Assembly (NCBI GenBank): GCA_023460875.1 | Contig: JAEWOQ010000237.1 | Coordinates: 1-25,109 of the forward strand | Direction of reading: 5' to 3' | DNA: 25,109 nt | Origin: Pseudomonadota bacterium | GTDB taxonomy: Bacteria > Myxococcota_A > Polyangia > Polyangiales > Polyangiaceae | Part shown: piece by piece, positions 7,554 to 15,402 of the stretch | How the letters are laid out: each line of letters starts with the position of its first letter | Numbering within the stretch: position 1 is the first letter of the stretch | Notes under the pieces: generated by a model | The model's database searches: none | What the model was told of the DNA's origin: nothing | Seen by the model: the letters and a program-made list of their open reading frames with translations, nothing else | Made by a program: the position numbers and the translations under genes

Positions 7554-8408
7554 ATGGCCCCGCGACTTGGACGAGGCCCGCTGGCCGCGGAGCTTCATCA
7601 GTTATCGCTCACGACCCTCGACGAGTGCCTGGCGTTCCTGGCGGACGGACACCCCGAGTTCCCCGTCACCCTGCACGAGTGCCGCAAGCGCCTCAAGCGC
7701 CTGCGCGGCCTCCTCCGCGGGTGTCGCCCAGGGCTGCGCAAGCGCACGTTCACTGAGCAGGATCGGCTGCTCCGGGACGCCGGTCGGCTGCTCGCCTCCT
7801 GGCGTGAGCAGATCGCGCAGGCCGGGGCGCTGCGTCAGCTGGCCGCGCACTTCGGCCTGCCGGAGCCCCGCACCCCTGAGGAGTGGGCGAGCGGAGCCGC
7901 CGCCGAGGGCACCGCCTCCCTCGAGCTGGACAGCGCAGTGGCGCGTCGCGCCGCAGCGCGTTTGCTCGAGCGCAGCCGAGAGCAGGTGCACACCTGGGTC
8001 GATCTCCCGGACCTCCCCGACGTCTTCGCGCGGGGCGTACGTGACGAGTGGCGTCGTGCCCGGCGGGGATACCGCGCGTCCCTGCGTCGTCCGGACGCCG
8101 ACGTGCTCCACGAGTGGCGCAAGCACGTCAAGTATCACCTCCATCACGTCCAGCTGCTGCGGCGGAAGGGGCACGGGGGTGAGCCCCGCATCCGAGACCT
8201 GAAGGAGCTCGGCGAGCTCCTCGGCGACGCCCACGATCTCGCCGAGCTGCGGCAGACGTTGCCGTCGCAGGGGGCCGAAGCGCCGCGCTGGCACGCGCTC
8301 TTGCGGGCGCGGGAGGCCGAGCTGAACCTGATGGCGCTCGAGCGGGGAGCCCCGCTGTTCACGGAGTTCCCCGCCGCGCTGGACGAGCAGATCCGGCGTT
8401 GGCGCTGA
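7554..8408 (+). CDS. CHAD-domain protein
   Basis: This 284-residue, all-helical protein carries the conserved-histidine alpha-helical domain. The two signature helices are LHECRKRLKRLR (H41) and LHEWRKHVKYHL (H186), each with basic residues spaced along one face, and the third conserved site is LGELLGDAHDLAEL (H228). CHAD proteins are known to bind inorganic polyphosphate and associate with polyphosphate granules, often next to CYTH phosphatases or polyphosphate genes; no such neighbour is present here. It has no transmembrane segment. The ATG at 7554 follows a small hairpin (7535-7547), and the nearest purine-rich site, GGGAGGGAG, lies well upstream. The gene ends exactly where the opposing isocitrate dehydrogenase ends. 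It may share a transcript with the RecQ-like gene, 65 bases away. Confidence 0.9.
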   Translation: MAPRLGRGPLAAELHQLSLTTLDECLAFLADGHPEFPVTLHECRKRLKRLRGLLRGCRPGLRKRTFTEQDRLLRDAGRLLASWREQIAQAGALRQLAAHFGLPEPRTPEEWASGAAAEGTASLELDSAVARRAAARLLERSREQVHTWVDLPDLPDVFARGVRDEWRRARRGYRASLRRPDADVLHEWRKHVKYHLHHVQLLRRKGHGGEPRIRDLKELGELLGDAHDLAELRQTLPSQGAEAPRWHALLRAREAELNLMALERGAPLFTEFPAALDEQIRRWR

Positions 8409-9440
<1,032 letters not shown>

Positions 9441-9454
9441 ACTCTCTCCCTAAC

Positions 9455-10129
9455 TCAGCCGCGTGTCGGGAAAAAGTCTGGAGTCTTCTCCAGCTCCCGG
9501 GCGGCGAGGCCATGACGCAGCTCCGTCAGCAGCGATCCGGCCGCGCGAATGACCTGCGGGTGGTGCCGATCGAGCCACCGGGTGATGGCCGACAGCTCGG
9601 TGGGACTGGGTTCGAGCCGGGGGCGGCCCTCCAGGGTGCGGGCGAGTCGGTGCGCGATGAGCTCGGGATCTCCGTCGTGGAGGGCAACGCCCCGGCGCTG
9701 CAGGCGCGCCGCGAGCCACAGGAAGCCCTCCGCCGCCGCAGGATCTCTCCAATGGAGCTCGTTCGCCGCGTCGTGGGCGCGCTCGAGGGCAGCCAAGTAG
9801 CAGCGGCGGTAGGCGTCACGGTCGGCGAGCACGGCGTCCAGCAGCAGCTCCGTGCCGAGGTGCGCCGCCGCGCGCGCGGGCCCGCGCCCGACGCCGTCGG
9901 CGCGCAGCTCACGTAAGCCCGTCAGGTTGAGCGCGCCGAAGCTGGGGCAGGCGTGGAAGACGGCGTCGGTGTCCTGATGGAACCTCAACCCTGCCCGCAG
10001 GGGTTCGCTCGCGGCGTCGGGGCAGGCGGTGCGGAGCATGCCCGCGAAATCCGGGAGCATCGCGCCGAGCACGAAGGCGGCGTCCGGGCGGCGCTCGGAG
10101 GCGATGGCGGCGTGTCCGAAATAGTTCAC
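9455..10129 (-). CDS. Putative metal-dependent hydrolase, DUF479/AcpH-like
   Basis: The 224-residue helical protein begins MNYFGHAAIA with H6, followed by LGAMLPDFAGML (21-32), GLRFHQDTDAVFH (47-59) and AAHLGTELLLDAVL (88-101). This pattern of N-terminal His, a GxxxxDF turn, an H-x-x-T-D motif and an H-x-G-x-E-L-x-x-D helix resembles acyl-carrier-protein phosphodiesterase AcpH (DUF479) and related HD-like or zinc phospholipase C-like proteins. I judge AcpH similarity distant, so a substrate is not claimed. The start is GTG at 10127-10129, supported by AGAGGA seven bases upstream on the coding strand. It lies 14 bases ahead of isocitrate dehydrogenase and diverges from the flavin reductase gene across a 62-base gap. 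No signal peptide is apparent. Confidence 0.75.
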   Translation of the reverse strand: MNYFGHAAIASERRPDAAFVLGAMLPDFAGMLRTACPDAASEPLRAGLRFHQDTDAVFHACPSFGALNLTGLRELRADGVGRGPARAAAHLGTELLLDAVLADRDAYRRCYLAALERAHDAANELHWRDPAAAEGFLWLAARLQRRGVALHDGDPELIAHRLARTLEGRPRLEPSPTELSAITRWLDRHHPQVIRAAGSLLTELRHGLAARELEKTPDFFPTRG

Positions 10130-10164
10130 CCAGGTCCTCTTGTAGCAGGGCGGTGGCGCCGCTG

Positions 10165-10187
10165 CCCCGAAGGTGATTACTTCGGGG
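10165..10187. promoter_or_regulatory. 8-bp inverted repeat at the ribosome-binding site of the flavin reductase gene
   Basis: CCCCGAAG (10165-10172) and CTTCGGGG (10180-10187) are perfect inverted copies around a 7-base spacer GTGATTA. The right arm overlaps the G-run that is the only candidate Shine-Dalgarno for the ATG at 10192, so the RNA hairpin could hide it. As DNA, the same repeat could be an operator shared by the divergent AcpH-like gene. The pattern is certain; its function is inferred. Confidence 0.55.
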
Positions 10188-10191
10188 GGGC

Positions 10192-10893
10192 ATGCTGGTC
10201 GAACGTACTTGGACCGCTCGGCTCCGGACGGACGCGCCCCTCGCGTCCTCCGTGCGCCACTTGAGCTTCGAGGTGGACGCCCCCGTGGGGTTCCACTGGC
10301 TCCCCGGGCAGTACGTAGAGCTCTTCGACTTGGCGGCCCCCGAGGAGCGCTTCGCGTACTCGGTGGCGAGCGCGGAGCGGCCGTCGTCTCCCGGGCGCTT
10401 CGAGCTGGCGGTGCGACGCGGCTGGGGCGCGGCGGTCATCGAGGGGCTCCGCCCCAACGATCGGATCGGCGTGACTCAACCTCGGGGCGCGTTCGTGCGG
10501 CCCGGGGACACGCTGGCGCCCGCGGTGCTCGTGGCCAACGGCACGGGCGTGGCTCCGATGCGCGCGATGCTCCAGAGCGCGTTCGCCCACTCCGGTACCG
10601 CCCAGATCGTGCTGCTGTTCGGCTGTCGCTCGGAGGCAGACTTGCTCTGGGGCGCGGAGCTCACGGAGCTGGCGCAGCATCCGCGCTTCGTGTTCATGCC
10701 CACCCTCTCGCAGCCCAGCCCGACGTGGCGAGGTCGCCGAGGTTACGTGCAGGCGCACGTCGACGAGCTCGAGGGCGCGGTGCGTGAGGCGGAGGTGTTC
10801 GTCTGCGGCTCGAAGGACATGGTCTCCGAGGTGAGCGGGCGGCTCCGCCAGCTGGGGGTGCCGGCAGAGCGCCTCCTCCTCGAGAGCTACTGA
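10192..10893 (+). CDS. Ferredoxin-NADP reductase-type flavin oxidoreductase module
   Basis: This 233-residue protein has the two-domain FNR fold. RFAYSVAS (53-60) is the FAD-binding RxYS motif. GTGVAPM (117-123) is the NAD(P) phosphate-binding loop, FGCRSEADLLW (143-153) is the second pyridine-nucleotide strand, and VFVCGSKDMV near the C-terminus is the CG motif, ending in ESY as the usual terminal aromatic. There is no 2Fe-2S ferredoxin domain, unlike CDP-6-deoxyglucoseen reductase, phenol hydroxylase reductase or AscD. It must therefore pass electrons to a separate partner or to flavin, comparable to Fre- or HmpFNR-like modules. It stands alone on the plus strand, with divergent and convergent neighbours. 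The ATG lies 4 bases after an inverted repeat, so translation may be regulated. The partner is unknown. Confidence 0.88.
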   Translation: MLVERTWTARLRTDAPLASSVRHLSFEVDAPVGFHWLPGQYVELFDLAAPEERFAYSVASAERPSSPGRFELAVRRGWGAAVIEGLRPNDRIGVTQPRGAFVRPGDTLAPAVLVANGTGVAPMRAMLQSAFAHSGTAQIVLLFGCRSEADLLWGAELTELAQHPRFVFMPTLSQPSPTWRGRRGYVQAHVDELEGAVREAEVFVCGSKDMVSEVSGRLRQLGVPAERLLLESY

Positions 10894-10916
10894 TCGCAGT
10901 GACCCCGCAGCGTCTC

Positions 10917-11001
10917 GGCCGCGCTCCGACCCAGGCCGCGTTCCGACTCAGGCCGCGTTCCGACTCAGGCCGCGTTCCGACTCAGGCCGCGTTCCGACTC
11001 A
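10917..11001. repeat. 17-bp tandem repeat, five units
   Basis: Unit GGCCGCGTTCCGACTCA is present at 10934-10950, 10951-10967, 10968-10984 and 10985-11001 without mismatch, preceded by a degenerate unit at 10917-10933 (GGCCGCGCTCCGACCCA). It lies between the flavin reductase and the convergent small gene, and supplies the last residues and the stop codon of the latter. The unit length is not a multiple of three. There are no spacers, so this is not a CRISPR array. Confidence 0.95.
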
Positions 11002-11290
11002 GCGGAACGATGACGTGCAAGCCTAGACGCTCGCACTCGCTGGCGAGGGTCACTGGGTTCGGGCGCTCACGGTCGAGCAGCTCGCAGAGCTCGGCCGTCG
11101 CGGCCCCGAGCTCGCGGGCGGTGGGCAGGTTGGAAGGCAGGGAGTGCACGCGGCAGCGCGCGCGAGCCAGTCGGTAAGCTGCGCGGGTCAGGCAACCCGA
11201 GTGTTCGAGCAGCAGGTGGTAGCCGTCAGCGGTCTCCTGCAGGTGCCGGAGCCATTCGGAGGGGCGATGGTCCTCGAGGTAGTCGTTCAT
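10982..11290 (-). CDS. Hypothetical protein, about 102 residues
   Basis: The predicted product starts MNDYLEDHRPSEWLRHLQ and is mostly helical, with three Cys and several His, for example GYHLLLEHSGCLTRAAYRLA. I recognise no family. The ATG at 11288-11290 is chosen because the composition becomes protein-like from there; the frame is open back to 11425, but that part is Arg-rich and reads like non-coding GC-rich DNA. No convincing ribosome-binding site is seen. The C-terminus (VPLSRNAA) and the stop lie within the 17-bp tandem repeat, so slippage there would change the end of the protein. The upstream gene on the same strand is the GH2 protein, whose stop is 180 bases away, and that gap holds nothing I can identify. 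Confidence 0.5.
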   Translation of the reverse strand: MNDYLEDHRPSEWLRHLQETADGYHLLLEHSGCLTRAAYRLARARCRVHSLPSNLPTARELGAATAELCELLDRERPNPVTLASECERLGLHVIVPLSRNAA

Positions 11291-11470
11291 CTGGGTTCTC
11301 GTGAGGAAGCGATGGGCGCGCGTGAGGCGACGCGCTCTTCCGCGGTGAGTCGCAGGGGAAGGAAGGCGACGCCCATGTTCCATCAACACCATGACATCAG
11401 CCGAGCGGGCCCGCCAAGCGCACACGTCGGCGGGGGTAGGTGGCGCCGAGGGGCCTCCGCAGAGGCGCCC

Positions 11471-14017
11471 TCACAGAGAAGTGGGCTCGTTGCGGCGCAG
11501 CGCGGCCCGCGCTCCGAAACCAGCGACGAGCCACAGGTGCTCGGGCTGTCCCTGGACGACCTCGAGGGTGCGCTCCTCCCCCGGCAAGAGATCGACGTAG
11601 TTGTCGTTCCAGAGGACGAATGCTTCGTAGGACTCCAGCCCGACGCGGAGCCGCCACGCCTTGGACACCAGGTGGACGCGATCGTTCCGCCAGGTCGCCC
11701 GGAGGGTGTTCGCTGCGTCGGTCGCGTCCCTCGTGAGCCGAAGCAGGCGGCGCGGGGCCAGGTAGAGGATCTCACTCAGCTCTCTGGGGTGGCTCTCTTC
11801 CGTCAGCATCCCCACCTGCGCGCGGCCGTGTGCTGCGCCACCGCGCACTCGGTGCTTCGAGGTGGCGACGAGCGCGTACTCGCGGCGGTCCCAGGGCTCG
11901 GGGATCGGGGCGAGGGACAGCTCCACCGCCGCCGGGGCGCCGGGGCCGCGCAAGCGGACCGCCCCGGTCCGCTCGCGGACGGACGCGCCGGTGACGAGAT
12001 CCCGCAAGGACAGGGTCACGGATCCCTCGAGCTCGCCCGCGCGGTCCAGGCTGACGTAGGCGACGTAGGTCTGCTCCGCCGCGCTCGCGGCTTCGATGGT
12101 GAGCAGGACGGGCGCGAAGGCACGGCGCGCCGCATAGAACGCTTGCTTTGGGCGCCGATACCAGTCCACGAGGGCCCAGCACACGCTCGGCCAGGCGCTG
12201 GTGTAGTTCCAGAGGATCACCCCACCGGACCCCTGGACGCGGCGCTGTCGGATGAGGCGCGCGATCGTGTCGGCCTGCAGCGCTTGGGACGCGGCGACGA
12301 AGGCATCGAGGCTGCATGGGTAAGCGTAGTCCGCGCTCCGTGACAGGAGCTTGTCGAGCTGGGCGCCGTGGCGAGCGAGGAGGGCGCCCGGGCTCGGACC
12401 GCGCGGCGCGCTGACGGCGCCGGGTGACCAGAGATCCTCGGCAGGCAGGAACGTCTCCAGGGTCTCGCGCTGCGGGAGCGACTGGGCGCCGTCCGGTGGC
12501 TCCGCCGGTGACACGCTGGCAGGGCTGCCCGGCCAGTGGGGGCGGTCGGGATCGAGGCGGGCGAGTAGGTCCGGCAAGATCTCGTAGAAGAGCGGGTGAC
12601 GTCGGGGCGCGCTTTGCTCACGTCCCGCTAACACCGCGCTCTCGCCGTCCCCGCACCACAGGGCGAGGCTGGGGTGGCTCCGCAGGCGTCGGATCACGTC
12701 TTCGGCCTCGATGCGGGCCTCCTCCAGGAAGCGCTCGTCGGCGGGATAGACGCCGCGTGCGTAGGGGAAGTCCTGCCACACCAGGAGCCCGAGCTCGTCG
12801 CAGGCGTCGTAGAAGGAGCGGCGCTCGACGATGCCGCCCCCCCAGACCCGCACGAGGTTCACTCCGCCCGCGATCAGGAACTCCAGGTACGCCCGGAGCT
12901 CGGCGTCGGTAGTGCGCGTGTGGAGGAGATCCATGGGGATCCAGTTCTCTCCTTTGACGAACAGCGGCTCGTCGTTGACGACCAGGCGGAACTCGGGGGT
13001 CGCGACCGTCCCGAGCTGGAGGGCGACGCTGCGGATGCCGACGCGCCCCCGGAGCACATGGACGATCTGCCCCTCCCAGGTGACGCGGAGCTCCGCCGAG
13101 TACAGGTGCGCCGGTCCGCGCTCGTGGGGGTGCCAGCGCCGGGCGGCGGGCAAGGTGCTGGTCAAAGACATTGTCTGGGGGTGCCCAGCGTGGAACATGC
13201 CGCGCTCGCGCACCTGCTCCTCACCATCCAAGAACAGCGCTACCTCCGCTTCGAAGCTCTCGTGGGGCACGTACTCCGCCCGCGCCGTGATCGTGCCGCC
13301 GGTCTCCGCGACGGGTTGTCCCGTCAGGCAGAGATCGTCTGCGTACACCCCTCGACTCAGCTCCAAGCGCACCGGCCCCGCGATGCCGACGGTCGGCACG
13401 CGCGCCGCCCAGTCCCAGCCGAAGCTCATCTGGGATTTGCGCACGTACAGGCGCTCCCCAGGCGGGGTCGAGTGGGGCAGCTCGGGGCCCGCCCGTCGCA
13501 CGGCGGCGAGCCAGCTCGCCTCGAAGGCGACGGCGATCCAGTTGTCTCCTGCCCGGAGCACGCCGGAGACATCGGCGAACAGGCGGCGAAACTGGTTCTC
13601 GTGGCGGGCGACGCGCTGCCCGTTGACGAACACGGCGGCAAAGGTGTCCAAAGAATCGAAGATGACGCGCGCCCGAGGCGCCCCGTCGAGATCCTCCGGG
13701 CGCAAGATCACTCGCCGGACGTAGACGAAATCCTGCTCCTCGACGAAGCGCGCGGCGGCGGCCTGATCTGCGAAGTAGGGATCGGTGATGCGCCCAGCGC
13801 GCAGGAGGTCTTCGGTGACGAGCCCAGGTACCGTCGCGGGCAACCAGCCGGCGGGCGAGGGCCCGCGCCGGCTCACTTCGGCTGCCAAACGCTCCCCTGA
13901 GCGATGCGGGCAAGCGCGGAACGTCCAGCCCGTGTCGGCTAGATCGTAGGGTTCGAACTCCCCGAGCGGCGCCGCAGCGCGTCCGTGATCTCCCACCACC
14001 ACCGGGCAAGTATGCAC
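11471..14017 (-). CDS. GH2 beta-mannosidase-like protein with altered catalytic positions
   Basis: The 848-residue product has the glycoside hydrolase family 2 layout: a sugar-binding jelly roll (WLPATVPG at 58-65, DPYF at 79, FDSLDTFAAVFVNG at 119-132), an immunoglobulin-like domain, and a TIM barrel with RVWGGGI starting at 390, YDACDELGLLVWQDF, and HPSLALWCGDGE ending at E459. WNYTSAWPSVCWALVDWY follows later. Length and order match beta-mannosidases. The usual acid/base motif is GNNE; here it is GDGE, with the Glu kept. The nucleophile is expected in an SExG-type motif about 100 residues on, where this protein reads SADYAYPCSL (A562, D563). Activity is thus uncertain. No signal peptide is visible. 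Start GTG 14017 is preferred because the longer frame to 14323 runs antisense through the S4 gene. Confidence 0.85.
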   Translation of the reverse strand: MHTCPVVVGDHGRAAAPLGEFEPYDLADTGWTFRACPHRSGERLAAEVSRRGPSPAGWLPATVPGLVTEDLLRAGRITDPYFADQAAAARFVEEQDFVYVRRVILRPEDLDGAPRARVIFDSLDTFAAVFVNGQRVARHENQFRRLFADVSGVLRAGDNWIAVAFEASWLAAVRRAGPELPHSTPPGERLYVRKSQMSFGWDWAARVPTVGIAGPVRLELSRGVYADDLCLTGQPVAETGGTITARAEYVPHESFEAEVALFLDGEEQVRERGMFHAGHPQTMSLTSTLPAARRWHPHERGPAHLYSAELRVTWEGQIVHVLRGRVGIRSVALQLGTVATPEFRLVVNDEPLFVKGENWIPMDLLHTRTTDAELRAYLEFLIAGGVNLVRVWGGGIVERRSFYDACDELGLLVWQDFPYARGVYPADERFLEEARIEAEDVIRRLRSHPSLALWCGDGESAVLAGREQSAPRRHPLFYEILPDLLARLDPDRPHWPGSPASVSPAEPPDGAQSLPQRETLETFLPAEDLWSPGAVSAPRGPSPGALLARHGAQLDKLLSRSADYAYPCSLDAFVAASQALQADTIARLIRQRRVQGSGGVILWNYTSAWPSVCWALVDWYRRPKQAFYAARRAFAPVLLTIEAASAAEQTYVAYVSLDRAGELEGSVTLSLRDLVTGASVRERTGAVRLRGPGAPAAVELSLAPIPEPWDRREYALVATSKHRVRGGAAHGRAQVGMLTEESHPRELSEILYLAPRRLLRLTRDATDAANTLRATWRNDRVHLVSKAWRLRVGLESYEAFVLWNDNYVDLLPGEERTLEVVQGQPEHLWLVAGFGARAALRRNEPTSL

Positions 14018-14117
14018 CTGCCGACCGCCCTCATCACCCGCGGCGTCGCACCCCAGAGCGCCTGGGTCACGCGAGCTGGCCGTGGAAGAGCCGCCCCTTC
14101 GCGGATAAGCTGCGCAC

Positions 14118-14474
14118 ATGGACGCTGTCCGGGTGGATCGTTGGCTGTGCGCGGCGCGCATCTTCAAGTCGAGGACGGCCGCCCAAGATGCCTGTGCAGG
14201 CGGCCACGTGCGCGTCAACCAACACGCGGTGCGGGCGAGCCACCTGCTGCGGGTGGGTGATCGCGTCGAAGCGTCCGCCCCCCGCGGTCGGGTGGTGTTG
14301 GTCGTGCTGGCGCTCGGCGACAAGCGGTTGTCCCCACCCGCCGCGCGCCTCCTCTACGAGGATCACTCGCCGCCGCCGCCCCCGCCAGAGACGAGGGTCG
14401 CTGTGCGGGAGCGAGGTGCTGGGCGGCCGACGAAGGCGGATCGCCGCCAACTCGAGCGCCTGCGCGGTCAGTGA
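14118..14474 (+). CDS. hslR: S4-domain RNA-binding protein, Hsp15 (HslR)-like
   Basis: The 118-residue protein has an N-terminal S4 domain (VRVDRWLCAARIFKSR at 4-19, GGHVRVNQ at 28-35, VGDRVEA near 46-52) followed by LLYEDHSPPPPPP and a basic tail GRPTKADRRQLERLRG. E. coli Hsp15 shares this order: S4 domain, LLYEE motif and RPDKKERRDL tail. In E. coli, Hsp15 binds the free 50S subunit with a stalled nascent chain and helps recycle it. The proline run after LLYEDH is an addition not found in E. coli Hsp15 as far as I recall. It is transcribed divergently from the GH2 gene over 100 bases and is followed by a GC-rich hairpin. The ATG start is supported by homology beginning within four residues. 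Confidence 0.85.
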   Translation: MDAVRVDRWLCAARIFKSRTAAQDACAGGHVRVNQHAVRASHLLRVGDRVEASAPRGRVVLVVLALGDKRLSPPAARLLYEDHSPPPPPPETRVAVRERGAGRPTKADRRQLERLRGQ

Positions 14475-14514
14475 CGCGGGCAGTCAGTGGCGCGCGCGGC
14501 GTGACGGGCCGAGG

Positions 14515-14532
14515 GCGCCCCGGTCGGGGCGC
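14515..14532. terminator. GC-rich hairpin between convergent genes
   Basis: GCGCCCC (14515-14521) and GGGGCGC (14526-14532) form a perfect 7-bp stem around a GGTC loop, between the end of the Hsp15-like gene (14474) and the opposing gene's stop (14536). There is no T-run on either side, so if it terminates transcription it does so without a canonical U-tract. It may serve both strands. Confidence 0.45.
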
Positions 14533-14535
14533 GTC

Positions 14536-15252
14536 TCACTCGACGTCCTCATCGGGGGTGTCCAACGGAGGCGCGTTGCTGTTTTGGCCGTCATCTTCCG
14601 GCGGCCGCGCCGGCTGCGCCGAGTGGTCGACGGAGTCGTCGGCTGAGTTGTCGTCGACGGGGTCGTCCGCGGACTCCGCGGCGCTCGTTGTGGGCTCCTG
14701 AGGCGCGGTCTCGGCTGTCCCGGGCGCGGCGACGCCGCGTCGATTCGGACCGAAGGGGCGACCTGCCACCGCGGAGGCGTGCCTGGCGGCGCGCGTAGCA
14801 GCGCGGGACGCGGCGGCTTGTCCTTCGCTCCAACGGCGCTGCTCTTCTTCCGTGCGCTGCACCTGTTCGATCTGGGCGACCGCCTCGTCCTCGGTCTCCG
14901 GCGGAGTCGGAGTGGGGGCCGCGCGCGCGGGCGGCTCGTCCGGGCGGATCACGGGAGAGAACCCGCGCCGTCGTTCCGCCCGGGCGCCGCGAGGTGAGGA
15001 CGCCGCAGAACGCGCAGGGCGCGACACGTCCGCGCCGTTCTCCGCGGCAGGCTCGACGTCGGTGTCCTGAGGCGGGGCAGCGGGGGCGGTCAGCGACGGA
15101 GCGCGACGCGCGGGTGGCTCGAGGACATCGCCGAACCGCTCGGGCACCAGGGTGGCCATGCCGACGACGAGCGTGGCGGTGCCTCCCGTGAGCCCCGCGA
15201 GCGGAGTCCATCGCCATCGAGCGAGCGCTAGAAGCCGTTCCACCGCCGACAT
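14536..15252 (-). CDS. Single-pass, Pro/acid-rich hypothetical protein
   Basis: The 238-residue product has a basic, aromatic N-terminus (ALARWRW), one hydrophobic stretch (LAGLTGGTATLVVGMATLV, about residues 18-36) likely to be a membrane anchor or uncleaved signal, and then a long low-complexity region. That region holds Pro/Ala/Glu-rich sequence, a charged helix (EAVAQIEQVQRTEEEQRRW), an Arg/Ala segment, and an acidic Asp/Ser-rich tail ending in DEDVE. No known domain is recognised. The predicted topology places most of it outside the cytoplasm if the first segment is an anchor. It is downstream of dusB on the same strand, separated by about 150 bases that contain a candidate terminator, so it may have its own promoter. 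Convergent with the Hsp15-like gene. Coding status rests on composition and the clear TM segment. Confidence 0.6.
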   Translation of the reverse strand: MSAVERLLALARWRWTPLAGLTGGTATLVVGMATLVPERFGDVLEPPARRAPSLTAPAAPPQDTDVEPAAENGADVSRPARSAASSPRGARAERRRGFSPVIRPDEPPARAAPTPTPPETEDEAVAQIEQVQRTEEEQRRWSEGQAAASRAATRAARHASAVAGRPFGPNRRGVAAPGTAETAPQEPTTSAAESADDPVDDNSADDSVDHSAQPARPPEDDGQNSNAPPLDTPDEDVE

Positions 15253-15292
15253 GTGTGCGCCAAAGCTTGACCCGGACCCGGGCGAAGGAAAA

Positions 15293-15314
15293 GGGGGAGC
15301 GGGAGGCGCCTCCC
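15293..15314 (-). terminator. Candidate terminator after dusB
   Basis: GGGAGGCGCCTCCC (15301-15314) is a perfect palindrome. Read on the minus strand it is followed by GCTCCCCCTTTTCC, giving a short T-rich stretch. An alternative stem pairs GGGGGAG with CTCCCCC. It lies between the dusB stop (15403) and the next minus-strand start (15252), where a terminator would be expected. Confidence 0.4.
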
Positions 15315-15402
15315 CCGAAGGGCGCCAGCGTCGTCGGCCTAGCGGGTGGCCCGCGAAGGGGCTTTGCGAGGGGCCCTGGCCGGCCGGCTCGGGGGGGCCC
15401 GC

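Noticed and set aside
10917..11001. CRISPR array
   Set aside because: The 17-bp units are directly adjacent with no spacers, and there are no cas genes.
11144..12343. A 399-codon frame on the plus strand opposite the GH2 gene and the small hypothetical gene
   Set aside because: No recognisable motif, Arg/Gly/Pro-rich; the GH2 motifs are on the minus strand.
13981..14117. Divergent promoters between the GH2 gene and the Hsp15-like gene
   Set aside because: The region must contain promoters, but I could not find convincing -35 and -10 hexamers with proper spacing.
14018..14323. Extension of the GH2 frame to 950 residues
   Set aside because: It runs antisense through the S4-domain gene, and the added residues look like Arg/Ser/Thr-rich noise.
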